Part shown: piece after piece, positions 1-6,717 of the stretch
Numbering within the stretch: the first letter of the stretch is position 1
Layout of the letters: every line of letters begins with the position of its first letter
From: VRUG01 sp965372745
GTDB lineage: Bacteria > Planctomycetota > Phycisphaerae > Sedimentisphaerales > Anaerobacaceae
Reading direction: 5' to 3'
Assembly: GCA_965372745.1 (NCBI GenBank)
Contig: CBDVDM010000023.1
Coordinates: 1 to 27,583, forward strand
DNA length: 27,583 nt
Notes under the pieces: generated by a model
The model's database searches: none
What the model was told of the DNA's origin: nothing
Seen by the model: the letters and a program-made list of their open reading frames with translations, nothing else
Translations under genes and position numbers: made by a program

Positions 1-89
1 ATGGAAAAGCTGTAATCGATGCCGATGCCTGCATTGATTGTGGAGTTTGTGTTGACGTCTGTCCTGCTGAAGCAATCAGTATGGAATAA
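1..89 (+). CDS. 4Fe-4S ferredoxin, C-terminal fragment
   Basis: The gene enters from the left edge; the first complete codon is at position 3 and the TAA stop is at 87-89. The last 28 residues contain a C-x2-C-x2-C-x3-CP motif (CIDCGVCVDVCP), the standard ligand set of one [4Fe-4S] cluster, ending AEAISME. In a typical bacterial 2[4Fe-4S] ferredoxin of about 55-60 residues this would be the second half, with the last Cys-Pro serving the other cluster. It would act as a cytoplasmic low-potential electron carrier. The segment could also be the C-terminal ferredoxin module of a larger iron-sulfur protein, because the N-terminus lies outside the window. Confidence 0.85.
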   Translation, partial: GKAVIDADACIDCGVCVDVCPAEAISME

Positions 90-104
90 AGCATTTACCA
101 TTAA

Positions 105-169
105 CTATTTTCTATTTACTATTGGGTTGAGTTGTCGAACAGCCAAATCGAAAATCGACAATAGAAAAT
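105..169. repeat. Intergenic inverted repeat, CTATTTTCTATTTACT family
   Basis: ATTTTCTATT (107-116) and AATAGAAAAT (160-169) are 10-bp inverted arms about 43 nt apart, between the ferredoxin stop and the tRNA. The 16-mer CTATTTTCTATTTACT at 105-120 recurs exactly at 13374-13389, just upstream of gspF, so this is a dispersed element rather than a local accident. Function is unknown. Confidence 0.5.
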
Positions 170-183
170 TGAAAATTAGTAGT

Positions 184-258
184 GGCCCCATCGTCTAGGT
201 AGGTCTAGGACACCGGGTTTTCAACCCGGCAACAGGGGTTCAAATCCCCTTGGGGCTA
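184..258 (+). tRNA. tRNA-Glu (anticodon TTC)
   Basis: A complete cloverleaf can be folded. The acceptor stem is GGCCCCA (184-190) with TGGGGCT (251-257), including one G-U pair at the end, and A258 is the discriminator. The D stem GTCT/GGAC encloses an 11-nt loop. The anticodon stem CCGGG/CCCGG encloses the loop TTTTCAA, giving anticodon TTC for glutamate. The T arm is AGGGG/CCCCT around TTCAAAT. CCA is not encoded, so it must be added by the nucleotidyltransferase. The D loop is slightly long and contains TCTAGG twice. Confidence 0.95.
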
Positions 259-280
259 TTTTTTGCCACAGGCAAAAAAT
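258..280. repeat. Perfect 10-bp hairpin directly after tRNA-Glu
   Basis: ATTTTTTGCC (258-267), loop ACA, GGCAAAAAAT (271-280) is a perfect palindrome starting at the tRNA discriminator base. It is not followed by a T run on the + strand, so it is not a classic intrinsic terminator. It could still help to end transcription or guide 3' processing. GCAAAAAATAGAG, starting in its right arm, recurs at 344-356. Confidence 0.6.
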
Positions 281-283
281 AGA

Positions 284-301
284 GTCCCGATTTATCGGGA
301 C
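284..301. repeat. Short palindrome GTCCCGA-TTTA-TCGGGAC
   Basis: Perfect 7-bp inverted repeat with a 4-nt loop, immediately after the preceding hairpin. It is an intergenic palindrome of unknown role. Confidence 0.5.
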
Positions 302-380
302 GGTCTACTGTTCTACTGCTCAACTTTCTACTTTCTGTTTTTAGCAAAAAATAGAGCATGTGAACAGGAGAAGTTTTTTA

Positions 381-470
381 GACACAGATTAACACGGATT
401 GACATGGATTTATTTAGCCACAAAAAAAATTAGCCACAGAGTTCACAGAGATATTTGTAACCACAGATAT
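381..470. repeat. Tandem 10-mer intergenic repeat (GACACAGATT type)
   Basis: Three adjacent 10-mers, GACACAGATT, AACACGGATT and GACATGGATT, occupy exactly 381-410. They are followed by related CCACAGAGTT/CACAGAGATA-like units to about 470. The same 10-mer family appears at 15301-15370 in inverted orientation. The stretch from 302 to 544 otherwise holds no gene I can support. Confidence 0.65.
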
Positions 471-544
471 AGTTTGTCGCTTGATTCGCCAGTAGACTAA
501 CAAGCACTCTTCATTTGTATGGTAATATCTGGTTATAAATTTAC

Positions 545-573
545 TTGATTTTCAGCAGGAAAACGTCTATAAT
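545..573 (+). promoter_or_regulatory. Sigma-70-type promoter for the GLUG-protein gene
   Basis: TTGATT (545-550) and a perfect TATAAT (568-573) are separated by 17 nt. Transcription would start near 580, about 20 nt before a mini-ORF at 602 and 130 nt before the GLUG gene at 710. This is the clearest promoter in the window. Confidence 0.7.
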
Positions 574-601
574 AGCAAGTAGCTTTTGGAGAAGGAAGAA
601 A

Positions 602-673
602 ATGCAATTTTCACTGAGGATTGGGGATTTCCGGCCGTTTATATTTAGCGGTATTCTTGCGCAGATTATTTGA
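602..673 (+). other. Possible 23-codon leader ORF
   Basis: ATG at 602 is preceded by GGAGAAGGAAGAAA, a good ribosome binding site, and the frame runs 23 codons (MQFSLRIGDF...) to TGA at 671-673. A nearly identical AGAAGGAAGAGAAA precedes the real gene at 710, so the translation start looks duplicated. It could be a translated leader peptide or the remnant of a duplicated gene start. Nothing in the peptide is recognisable. Confidence 0.3.
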
Positions 674-709
674 GAAGAAAAAAAATAACTATTTTAGAAG
701 GAAGAGAAA

Positions 710-2356
710 ATGAACCATACAACTAAAATCGTTATCGCAGTAGTTTTGATTTTCTCTGCTGCTTCTTTTGGCGGGACTTATAGCGGAGGCACGGGTGAGC
801 CGAATGACCCATATTTAATCGCCACTGCTGAGGATTTAAACTCCATCGGCCTTGACCCCAACGACTGGTCCAAACACTTCAAGCTGATGGCTGATATCGA
901 TACGAATGGAGTAGAATATAATATTATTGCCGGTGGTTCAGAAACGTGGAGTTATCAGGGCGAGCCGTTTGTCGGGTCTTTTGACGGAGACGGACATGTA
1001 ATAAAAAATTTAACGATTAATGATGTAAGCCAGTCATACATCGGGCTCTTTGGTTATATTGGTACTGGTGGTGAAATAAAAAATCTCAGGTTAGAAAATT
1101 TTAATTTAACAGGTTATGGCTATGTAGGTGCCGTAGCGGGAGAAAACAAAGGCAGTATAAACAACTGTTTTTCTGAAGTAAATATTCAAATTGAATATAA
1201 ATACGCAGGCGGAATAGTAGGAGAAAATGAAGGCAATATTTCCCTTTCAAGTTCTTCTTCTAATATTTATGGTTATGCAGATCTCGGAGGGCTTGTTGGT
1301 AGGAATAACGGAACAATAGATAAATGTGATTCTGAAGGTATTGTAGAAACTAATGTTTGTTTCGGCCCACATTGCGGGGGATTAGTTGGCCTAAACTACC
1401 ACAGCGGTACTATATTAAACAGCGTATCAAATTCAACCGTTTATGGTGGATATAGTGATGCTGGAGGATTCGCTGGAACAAATTTTGGAGTAATGGAAAA
1501 TTGTCATTCAAACAGTGATGTAATTGGGATTGAATTTTCAACTGGCGGTCTGGTTGGATATAATAGTAGAGGTGAAATATATAATTGCCATTCAAAAGGA
1601 TATGTGTCGGGGAAGTATTATATTGGCGGTTTAGTGGGCTTGAATTCCTATGGTGATATAATCGGCTCCTATGCCGCTGGTAATGTTTGTGGACAGGAAG
1701 AAGTTGGCGGGTTGACCGGTTGGAACACTAGTGGCGAGATAACCAACTGTTATGCAACTGGAGATGTTAATGGGATTCAATACATAGGAGGTTTAAGCGG
1801 AGGTATTAATAGTACTGGCAGTATAACAAACTGTTATGCAACAGGAAAAGTCATTGGAAATGAAAACACAGGTGGCTTGCTTGGGTATAATACAGGAATT
1901 ATCATTGAAAGCTTTTGGGATGTTAACAGTAGCGGCATTATGACAAGTGCAGGAGGAAGTGGCAGGTCAACAGCAGAGATGCAGACCGCTGCTACATTTA
2001 TGACTGCTGGATGGGATTTTAATACGCCTGTCTGGACTATTGATGAAGGATTTGATTATCCGCGGCTTTGGTGGGAAACACTTGTTGAGCCTGTTGATTT
2101 AGTGACAGAACTCAGCGAGAACATTGATACTATGAGTCTCCAGAAATGTATTACCAATAACCTGCATGTAAAGCTGGATACCGTGCTGCGGTTACTGGAG
2201 AATGAGAATAAACACAATGATGTCGCAGCTATCAACTCGCTGCAAGCATTCATCAACGCCGTTAATGCTCAGCATGGTAAAAAGATTTCAGAAGAAAATG
2301 CTGACTATCTTGCTACTGCCACTCAGCAGATTATTGATATGTTGAGTAGTGAGTAA
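710..2356 (+). CDS. Secreted GLUG-repeat protein
   Basis: A 548-residue exported protein of the GLUG-repeat kind found in planctomycete and other bacterial surface or adhesin-like proteins. Residues 1-22 are a Sec signal peptide, followed by YSGGTGEPNDPYLIATAEDL-type sequence common at the front of such proteins. From about residue 135 to 430 there are eight to ten imperfect repeats of about 25 residues with a GGLVGxN core (for example GGLVGLNSYGDIIGSYAAG), predicted to form a beta-solenoid. After residue 460 the protein changes to an alpha-helical C-terminal domain (about 462-548, ending near INSLQAFINAVNAQHGKKIS). It resembles the small helical domain seen at the ends of planctomycete secreted proteins, possibly the one called FIMAH. 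The start is fixed by AGAAGGAAG seven bases before ATG. The substrate or partner is unknown; a surface-adhesion or polymer-binding role is inferred. Confidence 0.85.
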   Translation: MNHTTKIVIAVVLIFSAASFGGTYSGGTGEPNDPYLIATAEDLNSIGLDPNDWSKHFKLMADIDTNGVEYNIIAGGSETWSYQGEPFVGSFDGDGHVIKNLTINDVSQSYIGLFGYIGTGGEIKNLRLENFNLTGYGYVGAVAGENKGSINNCFSEVNIQIEYKYAGGIVGENEGNISLSSSSSNIYGYADLGGLVGRNNGTIDKCDSEGIVETNVCFGPHCGGLVGLNYHSGTILNSVSNSTVYGGYSDAGGFAGTNFGVMENCHSNSDVIGIEFSTGGLVGYNSRGEIYNCHSKGYVSGKYYIGGLVGLNSYGDIIGSYAAGNVCGQEEVGGLTGWNTSGEITNCYATGDVNGIQYIGGLSGGINSTGSITNCYATGKVIGNENTGGLLGYNTGIIIESFWDVNSSGIMTSAGGSGRSTAEMQTAATFMTAGWDFNTPVWTIDEGFDYPRLWWETLVEPVDLVTELSENIDTMSLQKCITNNLHVKLDTVLRLLENENKHNDVAAINSLQAFINAVNAQHGKKISEENADYLATATQQIIDMLSSE

Positions 2357-2478
2357 AACTTCTAAACACAGATAAAACTTCAAAGGCTGTGAGTAACAAC
2401 TTGCAACCTTTTTTTATACCCAGCTCAAATTTACAACCAAACTACAACCTTTTAACAGAATATCCGTTGATTTTTCTT

Positions 2479-2499
2479 CGAGATACGAGATGCGAATCA
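2479..2499. repeat. Dispersed repeat CGAGATACGAGAT-type, copy 1
   Basis: CGAGATACGAGATGCGAATCA here matches 13434-13454 with two mismatches over 21 nt. The first 13 bases are identical. This copy lies at the 3' end of the FabZ-like gene. Confidence 0.5.
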
Positions 2500-2973
2500 A
2501 ACGTTCAGGCCGGATACGACCGTTTCAAATACCATCGTGCCGTCAACGAGCCCCTGAACAGAGCAGGTGTACTTTCTTCTCTTGAATTTTGTGATATGTG
2601 CAAGTAGATATAGCCTTTGGCCCGGCTCGACGACAGAACGGAACTTCGCAGATTCTATACTTGCAAAACCTATAAAGCCACCCAGCTCGTAAATTTCCTT
2701 AACGAAAAAACTGGACAACTGGGCAGCAGCTTCGACCATTATTACCGCTGGCATTATAGGCCTGTTCGGTATGTGACCTCGAATCCAGAACTCATTTTCG
2801 GTTATATCCTTATAACCAAGAATAAGAAATTTCGGCTTGTCATACCAGAGGACGGCATCGAGATGCTGCATCTCGTATCGCTGGGGATTCTGCCTCTCAA
2901 TGGCCTCTCTGTCATAGAGAGACTCTGCATTTAAATCTATCCGGGATAAGTCAAACAACAACGGTGGTGGCAT
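2497..2973 (-). CDS. FabZ/FabA-like 3-hydroxyacyl-ACP dehydratase
   Basis: A 158-residue single hotdog-fold protein. The diagnostic segment is GHIPNRPIMPAVIMVEAAAQ at residues 66-85, matching the FabZ motif in which the catalytic His and Glu are 14 residues apart; here they are H67 and E81. FabZ removes water from 3-hydroxyacyl-ACP in the fatty-acid elongation cycle in the cytoplasm. The family is usually 140-160 residues, so the length fits. It has an N-terminal extension of about 35 residues compared with E. coli FabZ, and MPAV in place of MPGV. AGAGG lies about 12 nt before the ATG. No other fatty-acid genes are adjacent, so it may be a paralogue acting in another acyl pathway rather than the housekeeping FabZ. 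Confidence 0.8.
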   Translation of the reverse strand: MPPPLLFDLSRIDLNAESLYDREAIERQNPQRYEMQHLDAVLWYDKPKFLILGYKDITENEFWIRGHIPNRPIMPAVIMVEAAAQLSSFFVKEIYELGGFIGFASIESAKFRSVVEPGQRLYLLAHITKFKRRKYTCSVQGLVDGTMVFETVVSGLNV

Positions 2974-3109
2974 AAACAGCTTACCTCTTATACAAAATCT
3001 ACGTGCACACTCAAAGTGCTAACGCTAAATCCGCTTCGGTAAGCCCACCAGTCAGCGGAACCAAAACAGGATGTGCGTCCATAGCAGCGTTTAGTAAAAA
3101 ACTTATAAT

Positions 3110-3283
3110 TTACTGTGTTGAGCGGATCTCAAGAATGCAGTTACGAACCGCCTGAGCAGCCTTCTTTATATCCTGCATCTGCTTACGAACGCGGGTACCT
3201 GCTGCCTTGTTACCGCCCTCGGCTTTACTAATATCCGCTTCAATTTCTGCTACCAATGCCTTAAGGTCTTCATATACTTGCAT
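3110..3283 (-). CDS. Small histone-H1-like protein (57 aa)
   Basis: A 57-residue gene. It starts with ATG at 3283 (complement), ten bases after a strong GTGGAGG ribosome binding site, and ends with TAA at 3110-3112. The protein begins MQVYEDLKALVAEIEADISK and continues with an AEGGNKAAGTRVRKQMQDIK segment, ending LEIRSTQ. This resembles the N-terminal domain of chlamydial Hc1-type histone-like proteins and the short H1-like proteins of planctomycetes: an amphipathic helical, lysine-rich and moderately basic protein. A nucleoid-associated DNA-binding role is inferred from that family. The lysine/alanine-rich C-terminal tail of full Hc1 is absent. A promoter-like sequence lies at 3329-3357. Confidence 0.75.
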   Translation of the reverse strand: MQVYEDLKALVAEIEADISKAEGGNKAAGTRVRKQMQDIKKAAQAVRNCILEIRSTQ

Positions 3284-3328
3284 CTAAATAATACCTCCAC
3301 TTTCTAAAAAAGGTTTAAAACACACAAA

Positions 3329-3357
3329 AACTTAATGGCCTGCACTGTTTTTGTCAA
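3329..3357 (-). promoter_or_regulatory. Candidate promoter of the H1-like gene
   Basis: On the complement, a perfect TTGACA (3352-3357) is followed after 17 nt by TAAGTT (3329-3334), which matches the -10 consensus at only three of six positions. It lies about 45 nt upstream of the H1-like start codon. Confidence 0.4.
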
Positions 3358-3408
3358 AGAAAAATGCTTCTTTTGCAGTAAAAATCAATATTTATTTTGT
3401 TTTTTAGC

Positions 3409-3885
3409 CTAATCAGCGATTTTTTTCGTTAATTTCGCTATTCTTCCGCCCCGTCTTTGGCATTGCTTCTCAGCCCTTTCATCGGGTTTTCCGATTGATA
3501 CAGGCCCATAGTGGTCGCCCTTGGGGTCGCCCTGTACCACCATCCCGGCTATCAACATCGCCTCTATCACACCGATAATCGTGGTTTCATTGCCCCCGCC
3601 GACGTTAGCTGAACTACTAAAGGCTGCTCCGACCTTGCCGTCCAGCCTGCCATGGTTGGTAACTGTCTCGTCAATCAGCTTCTTTATCTCCGCAGCCATA
3701 TGGCCGTAATATGTCGGAGAGCCGATAACGATAGCGTCATAAGCCAGCAGGTCTTCGGCCTTTACCTGGTCAACAGATTTGAATTTGGTCGGCAGTTCTG
3801 CCTCGTTCATCGCTCCTGCGATGAGCTCAGCCATCTTTTTCGTATTACCGCTTCTCGAATAATAGATAACTATTCCCTTCGCCAT
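3409..3885 (-). CDS. Flavodoxin-family protein (WrbA-like)
   Basis: A 158-residue flavodoxin-fold protein. The FMN phosphate-binding loop is SRSGNT at residues 10-15 after a first beta strand (GIVIYY). A second FMN-contact loop, GSPTYYG, is at 55-61, and a third glycine-rich loop, SSANVGGGNE, is at 91-100, which is typical of WrbA/NAD(P)H:quinone-oxidoreductase-type flavodoxins. The C-terminus GGRIAKLTKKIA is the expected last helix. WrbA is usually about 190-200 residues, so this is a shorter flavodoxin-domain protein. It would act in the cytoplasm in electron transfer or quinone reduction. It is transcribed toward the H1-like gene and diverges from ispE. Confidence 0.85.
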   Translation of the reverse strand: MAKGIVIYYSRSGNTKKMAELIAGAMNEAELPTKFKSVDQVKAEDLLAYDAIVIGSPTYYGHMAAEIKKLIDETVTNHGRLDGKVGAAFSSSANVGGGNETTIIGVIEAMLIAGMVVQGDPKGDHYGPVSIGKPDERAEKQCQRRGGRIAKLTKKIAD

Positions 3886-3910
3886 TTCTTGCCCTTTCTA
3901 TTTTTCGTTT

Positions 3911-3993
3911 TACGCCGCAAAACCACTAAAACACTAAGGTGTAATTATATCTGTCTTTTTAACCTGTGGGTTTCTTTGCGCCTTCGTGGCTGA
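3911..3993. repeat. Inverted intergenic element (CCACTAAAACACTAAGG / CTTTGCGCCTTCGTGGC)
   Basis: The left arm, GCCGCAAAACCACTAAAAC and following bases (3913-3939), and the right arm, CTTTGCGCCTTCGTGGCTGA (3974-3993), are degenerate reverse-complement versions of one motif of the general form GCCACnAAGGCnCnAAG. They flank about 35 nt. The element fills the space between the divergent flavodoxin and ispE genes. Confidence 0.5.
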
Positions 3994-3999
3994 TTTTCG

Positions 4000-4028
4000 T
4001 ATCCACAATAGAAGTAATCTATTATAAT
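4000..4028 (+). promoter_or_regulatory. Candidate promoter for ispE-spoVG
   Basis: TATAAT (4023-4028) lies 40 nt before the ispE ATG. At 17 nt spacing, TATCCA (4000-4005) would be the -35, matching consensus at three of six positions. The -10 is convincing; the -35 is weak. Confidence 0.4.
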
Positions 4029-4067
4029 GTCAACGAATCTTAATACCATTCAAAAAACGATTGCCCA

Positions 4068-4976
4068 ATGAATACAACAGAAAAAAAACAATTTAAAAAC
4101 ATTGGCGACGGACTATTGGTTCGGGCACCTGCGAAAATAAACTTGTCTCTGCTCATAGCCGGCAAACGAGACGATGGTTTCCACGAAATAGAAACCGTAA
4201 TGGCCAAGATAAATTTCTACGATGAATTACTCGTTCAGCAAAATGAAAAATCGGGTATCGAAGTTATAAGCACAGGCCCATGCTGGGCGCCGCAGGGCAA
4301 AGAAAATCTAATCTATAAAGCCTGTGAGCTGCTGCTTAAAAAACGTAATACAAAAGCTGATATTAAAATCACTTTAACCAAAAACATTCCCGCCGGTTCC
4401 GGCCTGGGCTCGGCAAGCAGTGATGCCGCTGCGACACTCATGGCGGTCAATAAATTTCTAAAATTAAACGCTAATGACGAACAGCTAAATGTGTTAGCTT
4501 CTCAACTGGGAAGTGATGTCCCATTCTTTTTAGCGGGCCCGCTGGCTCTTTGTACCGGAAAAGGCGAAAAAATCAAAAAATTGCAAAATAATTTCAACTT
4601 TTTGTCCGTTTTGATACTACCGGAGATAAACGCCTCTACTGCAAGAGTTTATGAGAATTATGAGCATAATCCGACTCTTTATAAAAGCCTCAGCAAACAG
4701 GTAAACAACTTTATCGAAAAAAATAGTATTGATTTAGTCTCTAAAATGTGCGCAAATGCGCTATTGTCAAGTTGTTGTCATGTGTATAGGGAAATAGCGG
4801 AGCTAAAGAGCAAAATCGAGTCACTCGGACTTAGACCTTTATGTCTAAGTGGTAGTGGCTCGGCTATGTTTTATATTGTTGAAAATAATGACATAAATAT
4901 CGCTGTTGAGTACAGAAGCAAACTGGAAAAACAGACCGGTTGCAAAAGCGTCATTGTGAGCAACAATAGATGGTAA
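4068..4976 (+). CDS. ispE: 4-diphosphocytidyl-2-C-methyl-D-erythritol kinase
   Basis: A 302-residue GHMP-family kinase. IspE phosphorylates CDP-methylerythritol with ATP in the cytoplasm, as part of the methylerythritol-phosphate route to isoprenoid precursors. The substrate motif APAKINLSLL is at residues 20-29, with the conserved lysine K23. The ATP-binding glycine/serine loop PAGSGLGSASSDAA is at 108-121. LGSDVPFFLAG at 147-157 contains the catalytic aspartate D150. The C-terminal GHMP glycine motif, LSGSGSAMF, lies near 260-267. The length is close to the usual 280-300. No strong ribosome binding site precedes the ATG, so the exact start is uncertain by a few codons. The gene is followed by spoVG after 22 nt, an ispE-spoVG neighbourhood seen in many bacteria. 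Confidence 0.95.
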   Translation: MNTTEKKQFKNIGDGLLVRAPAKINLSLLIAGKRDDGFHEIETVMAKINFYDELLVQQNEKSGIEVISTGPCWAPQGKENLIYKACELLLKKRNTKADIKITLTKNIPAGSGLGSASSDAAATLMAVNKFLKLNANDEQLNVLASQLGSDVPFFLAGPLALCTGKGEKIKKLQNNFNFLSVLILPEINASTARVYENYEHNPTLYKSLSKQVNNFIEKNSIDLVSKMCANALLSSCCHVYREIAELKSKIESLGLRPLCLSGSGSAMFYIVENNDINIAVEYRSKLEKQTGCKSVIVSNNRW

Positions 4977-4998
4977 ACTTTTGAGCGAGGCAAGGAAT

Positions 4999-5439
4999 AT
5001 GGAGATTACTGAAGTCAGAGTAAAATTAATCGACAACAAAGACGACAGGTTAAAAGCATTTTGTTCGGTAACAATGGACAACGAATTTGTGGTTCGTGAC
5101 ATCAAAATCATCGAAGGAACTAATGGCTATTTTGTCGCTATGCCTTCGAGAAAGATGAGTGACCACTGCGAAAAATGCGGGAGTAAAAATCACCTCAGAG
5201 CAAAATTCTGCAACAACTGCGGCGAATCTTTGCCGGAAGACAGGGCAAGGAAAGACTTCAAGGGAAGAATGAAACTCCACGCTGACATCGCCCATCCGAT
5301 TAATGCTGCCTGTCGGCAGAAAATTCAGGAAAAAGTCACCGTTGCATTCGAGGAAGAATTGGAAAAATCAAAACAGCCAGACTATAAACCAGTTGAATTT
5401 GATGAGCCTGAAGACGATGACATTCCTGAAATTGTCTAA
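4999..5439 (+). CDS. spoVG: SpoVG-family protein with inserted zinc ribbon
   Basis: A 146-residue protein with the SpoVG core: MEITEVRVKLI at the start, AFCSVTMDNEFVVRDIKIIEG at residues 20-40, GYFVAMPSRK at 43-52 and DIAHPIN at 96-102. SpoVG is a small, often site-specific DNA- or RNA-binding regulator. In ordinary SpoVG, AMPSRK is followed closely by DIAHPIN. Here about 43 residues intervene, with C57-x2-C60 and C71-x2-C74 ten residues apart, a rubredoxin-type zinc ribbon. An acidic tail (about 129-146) ends the protein. I start at ATG 4999, which has GAGG eight nt upstream, rather than at the in-frame TTG at 4981, which has no ribosome binding site. Added nucleic-acid binding by the ribbon is inferred. 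Confidence 0.85.
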   Translation: MEITEVRVKLIDNKDDRLKAFCSVTMDNEFVVRDIKIIEGTNGYFVAMPSRKMSDHCEKCGSKNHLRAKFCNNCGESLPEDRARKDFKGRMKLHADIAHPINAACRQKIQEKVTVAFEEELEKSKQPDYKPVEFDEPEDDDIPEIV

Positions 5440-5551
5440 TCCCTATTGCGGAATTTGCCCCTTACAAAAGCAGGAGCCCAAAGCCAAAAACCTGAGTTTG
5501 TAATGCTATCGTTAAGATAGTATAAAAGCCATGTAGTCCCAGGCAGTTGCT

Positions 5552-5830
5552 TTATACAGTAGTCAGATTTTCGAGGACCTTATCAAGAGCAACATCAAGT
5601 CGGTCTCCAATATCATATTTACCTTCGGTCAACTTACGGCGCACATCCAGAACTTTTTCCTGTCGGATCTCAGGAAGAGCGGCTATCTTCTTCAATACCT
5701 GACCAATCGGAGTTGTATTGATATTCGCAAGAATCTGCTCCATAACTAAATCCTCATTACCGGACAAATCAACAAAATCTGCTGCCTGACCTTGACCCTC
5801 ATAGAACTCGCTGGAACTGAAATTGGACAT
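5552..5830 (-). CDS. FlgM-like anti-sigma factor domain protein
   Basis: A 92-residue protein. Its C-terminal half (about 50-90), with RQEKVLDVRRKLTEGKYDI followed by RLDVALDKVLENL, fits the FlgM pattern in which helices bind and block the flagellar sigma factor FliA (sigma-28). The N-terminal half (1-48) is Ser/Gln/acidic and probably disordered, also typical of FlgM. AAGGTG lies upstream of the ATG. No flagellar gene is in the window. It may belong to a remote flagellar regulon or, as in other planctomycetes, be a FlgM-like protein with another sigma-factor partner. It converges with spoVG across a 112-nt gap that shows no clear terminator. Confidence 0.65.
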   Translation of the reverse strand: MSNFSSSEFYEGQGQAADFVDLSGNEDLVMEQILANINTTPIGQVLKKIAALPEIRQEKVLDVRRKLTEGKYDIGDRLDVALDKVLENLTTV

Positions 5831-6202
5831 ATAAACACCTTATATCTGGTTAGCTTAAGTCGAAAAGGTCCTTGTTTTCGCCAAAAGCCTGCTACTATAT
5901 ATCGTATGCCCCCAAATCCCTTTTGAGGCCCGAAACCCGCTTACAGTATTGATATCGACATAGACGGACAAAAAACTTTAGACATTTTACTTTTTATCTA
6001 ACCACTTAAAAAACATGAACTTAAGGCAATTTCTCGGAGAAAATGCGTTTTTCAGCATCAAAATCCCCATTTTAACAAGGCCTATTTTGACAAAATGTGT
6101 TTTTGCGAAAGATTATTTGGTGGGATAGGCAATACACAACATATAGTGGCACCAGAGCTACCTGGAAATTTAAAATTAGGCAACAAAAATACAGGAAAAA
6201 TA
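5831..6202. other. Intergenic region between FlgM-like gene and gspM
   Basis: About 370 nt with no gene I can support on either strand. An AT-only palindrome AAATATTA-n4-TAATATTT (6198-6217) overlaps the gspM stop codon and is followed by T residues on the complement, so it could act as a weak terminator for the secretion operon. TATATAGT (complement, near 5900) could be a -10 for the FlgM-like gene, but no matching -35 is seen. Confidence 0.4.
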
Positions 6203-6703
6203 TTAATAATAATATTTAAATTCCAAATTAGCCTTCCATAAATCTGCCAGTCCCTTTTGCCGGGTAAGCGTCACATTTTCACACTGAAGGTTGGCCCAGC
6301 GAAGCTGAATAGTTGAGAGAAACCTGGCAAATTTCGTAACATCTACCTTCTTTAACACTACCATGGCACTTCGAGTCTTTTGTCCGCTTGTTGTCCTGAG
6401 GGGTTTGGAACTTATATTGTAATTGGCTGACGATATTGAGCATGAGTTGGCAATCTCTTCTACTGCCGTGGCATAATCGAACTTAGCAGCACCAGCCCTG
6501 GCAACGGCTGAATCAAGCCTGTCCGGATCAAGTGTTAAAATCTTCTCCATTACCTTCCGGGATTTTTCATACTCATCTTTTTCCTTCTCCAGATTTTCTT
6601 CAACATTCGGTAAATATACCGCTAATATAAGCAAAGACCATAATGCTGTTAAAACAGGAATAACTACATAATAAACAACAGGATTTTTATATATTTGGTT
6701 CAT
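6203..6703 (-). CDS. gspM: T2SS inner-membrane assembly protein, GspM/PilO-like
   Basis: A 166-residue bitopic inner-membrane protein and last gene of the secretion operon, 14 nt after gspL. Residues 8-31 form one transmembrane helix after a short cytoplasmic N-terminus. Residues 33-56 (ENLEKEKDEYEKSRKVMEK) form a charged coiled coil. The rest is a periplasmic ferredoxin-like domain, with KVDVTKFARFLSTIQLRWAN as a likely helix. This is the layout of GspM and PilO, which pair with GspL/PilN to couple the ATPase platform to the pseudopilus. Sequence similarity is weak in this family, so the call rests on topology, size and the position after gspL. Confidence 0.7.
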   Translation of the reverse strand: MNQIYKNPVVYYVVIPVLTALWSLLILAVYLPNVEENLEKEKDEYEKSRKVMEKILTLDPDRLDSAVARAGAAKFDYATAVEEIANSCSISSANYNISSKPLRTTSGQKTRSAMVVLKKVDVTKFARFLSTIQLRWANLQCENVTLTRQKGLADLWKANLEFKYYY

Positions 6704-6717
6704 TGGTTTCTCTTAAC

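Noticed and set aside
258..280. Intrinsic terminator after tRNA-Glu
   Set aside because: The stem is perfect but no T run follows on the + strand, so I list it as a hairpin only.
2389..2934. Two open frames on the + strand opposite the FabZ-like gene
   Set aside because: Neither has a ribosome binding site or a recognisable domain. The minus-strand frame carries a complete FabZ motif.
6120..6170. Sigma-54 promoter (TGGCAC near 6149)
   Set aside because: TGGCAC is present but the TTGCA half at the required spacing is missing, and no gene starts downstream on that strand.
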